DNA from: Lachnospiraceae bacterium UBA4317
GTDB taxonomy: Bacteria > Bacillota_A > Clostridia > Lachnospirales > Lachnospiraceae
Direction of reading: 5' to 3'
DNA: 14,688 bases
Assembly: GCA_002394525.1 (NCBI GenBank)
Contig: DGUF01000171.1
Location: 1 to 14,688 of the forward strand
A program made the translations under genes and the position numbers. Below are positions 13,782 through 14,688 of the stretch, one piece after another; within the stretch, counting starts at the first letter, position 1; every line of letters begins with the position of its first letter. A model generated the notes under the pieces. It saw only the letters and a program-made list of their open reading frames with translations, was not told where the DNA came from and did no database searches.

Positions 13782-14688
13782 ATGACGATTATAAATAAAA
13801 TGAACATGCCGGATGATCTGGTATTTCCCGGCGAGCGGGTCGACGACCTGCAGCGCGCGGGGCTCCGGATCATCCAGGATCCTGCCCGGTTCTGCTTCGG
13901 CATGGATGCCGTCCTCCTGTCCGCCTATGTGCAGATGAAAAAGGCCCGCCGAGGCCTGGACCTGGGGACCGGGAACGGCATCATTCCCATTCTTCTGTCA
14001 GACAGGACCGACTGCGCCAGCCTGACGGGACTGGAGATCCAGCCGGCCAGTGCCTCCCTCGCGGAGCGCAGTGCAGCCCTCAACGGCCTGCAGGACAGGA
14101 TCACGATCGTCCGCGGAGATATCAGAGAAGCAGACCGCATCTTTGCAGCTGCTTCTTTTGATTTTATCACCTGCAATCCCCCCTACAGGACCGCGGGAAG
14201 CGGAAAGATCACTGGATCCGCTGAATCTGCATGCCCTGCAGACAAAGAAAAGGCCGGGGCAGGAAAAATGCCTGGATCCGCCGGCTCTGAAAACAAGATT
14301 TCCAGACCGGATCCCGGAGCCTGTCCCACAGGAGGAGATCCCGGCACGGAGGCCCCGGATCTGAGCGGATTTGACCCCCGCGCCATCGCCCGCCATGAGC
14401 TTCTCTGCTCCTTTGACGATGTCGTTCGTGCAGCGGCCGTCCTGCTGCGCCCCGGCGGCCACTTCTACCTGGTCCACCGGCCCCTGCGCCTGGCCGAGAT
14501 CACCACAAAGCTCTGCCTGGCCGGCCTGGAGCCCAAGCGCATGCGCCTCGTCTACCCGCATGCCGACAAGGCCCCCAACATGGTCCTTCTCGACTGCGTG
14601 CGCGGCGGCGCCCCCGAGCTCCGCGTCGAGCCGCCTCTCATTGTCTACGAAAAAGACGGCTCCTACACACCCGAACTCATGCGGATCT
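13782..14688 (+). CDS. trmN6: tRNA1(Val) (adenine37-N6)-methyltransferase-like protein TrmN6 (YabB), 3' end missing
   Basis: 302 residues of a class I SAM-dependent methyltransferase of the TrmN6/YabB group, which modify A37 of tRNA1(Val) in E. coli; the target here is not proven. The opening D-D-L-x-x-A-G-L-R-I-I-Q-D-P (21-34), M-D-A-V-L-L (41-46), SAM motif I L-D-L-G-T-G-N-G-I-I-P (59-69), acidic E85 and the catalytic N-P-P-Y (132-135) are intact, and H-E (205-206) and the late V-H-R-P (231-234) region are family-like. Between N-P-P-Y-R-T-A-G-S-G and F-D-P-R-A-I-A-R-H-E lie about 55 extra low-complexity residues (142-196). The start is uncertain among ATGs at 13782, 13800 and 13806; none has a Shine-Dalgarno. 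The frame is still open at the window end, and rsmI would be the expected next gene from Bacillus order. Confidence 0.87.
   Translation, partial: MTIINKMNMPDDLVFPGERVDDLQRAGLRIIQDPARFCFGMDAVLLSAYVQMKKARRGLDLGTGNGIIPILLSDRTDCASLTGLEIQPASASLAERSAALNGLQDRITIVRGDIREADRIFAAASFDFITCNPPYRTAGSGKITGSAESACPADKEKAGAGKMPGSAGSENKISRPDPGACPTGGDPGTEAPDLSGFDPRAIARHELLCSFDDVVRAAAVLLRPGGHFYLVHRPLRLAEITTKLCLAGLEPKRMRLVYPHADKAPNMVLLDCVRGGAPELRVEPPLIVYEKDGSYTPELMRI

Noticed and set aside
12266..13903. Minus-strand 545-codon frame opposite ricT
   Set aside because: It mirrors ricT and its repetitive tail; its Ser/Phe/Pro-rich product is the complement of Arg/Glu/Gly codons.

Overview
The window looks like chromosomal DNA of a GC-rich, obligately or largely anaerobic Firmicute. 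A Lachnospiraceae-type Clostridium is my best guess (inference, from protein flavour only). The evidence is the strong AGGAGG-type ribosome sites at most genes, the clostridial form of MurG, a class A flavodiiron protein, and the Bacillus/Clostridium-specific order holB - ricT(yaaT) - trmN6(yabB). Most of the window is housekeeping DNA; the unusual material lies in repeats, leaders and low-complexity protein insertions.

Layout. 1-2405 (minus strand): a three-gene run of TSCPD-domain protein, MurG and a Cof-type HAD phosphatase (cut by the window edge), with a promoter at 2378-2405. 2406-2829: no gene, but two diverged ~110-bp direct repeats holding REP-like hairpins and a strong minus-strand terminator. 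2830-3984 (minus): flavodiiron protein. 3985-4406: divergent control region. 4407-8601 (plus): a CdaR-type sugar-diacid regulator, glycerate 2-kinase and pyruvate kinase, each apparently with its own promoter or leader. Glycerate kinase of this family makes 2-phosphoglycerate, enolase (not here) makes PEP, and pyruvate kinase makes pyruvate and ATP, so this is a coherent glycerate/glucarate-to-pyruvate block. 8735-9775 (minus): an HTH-Uma2 nuclease-like fusion with a near-consensus promoter. 9860-10957: no gene; it is dominated by a 14-unit array of 52/53-bp repeats. 10958-14688 (plus): DNA polymerase III delta', RicT and TrmN6 (cut by the right edge).

The most notable points are these. (1) The array at 10000-10726 puts a GGTCAC-type motif at a strict 52-53 bp period, close to five helical turns, and contains two copies of a distinct 53-bp element. 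(2) Low-complexity, lineage-specific insertions or tails sit at domain junctions or loops in several housekeeping proteins: MurG, HolB, TrmN6, RicT and, more weakly, CdaR and the Uma2 protein. (3) A long hairpin occupies the pyk leader just before the ribosome site. (4) A 26-bp purine-rich tandem repeat lies in the ricT leader. I saw no tRNA, rRNA, CRISPR array, transposase, phage gene or recognised defence island, and I do not claim a new multi-gene system here.
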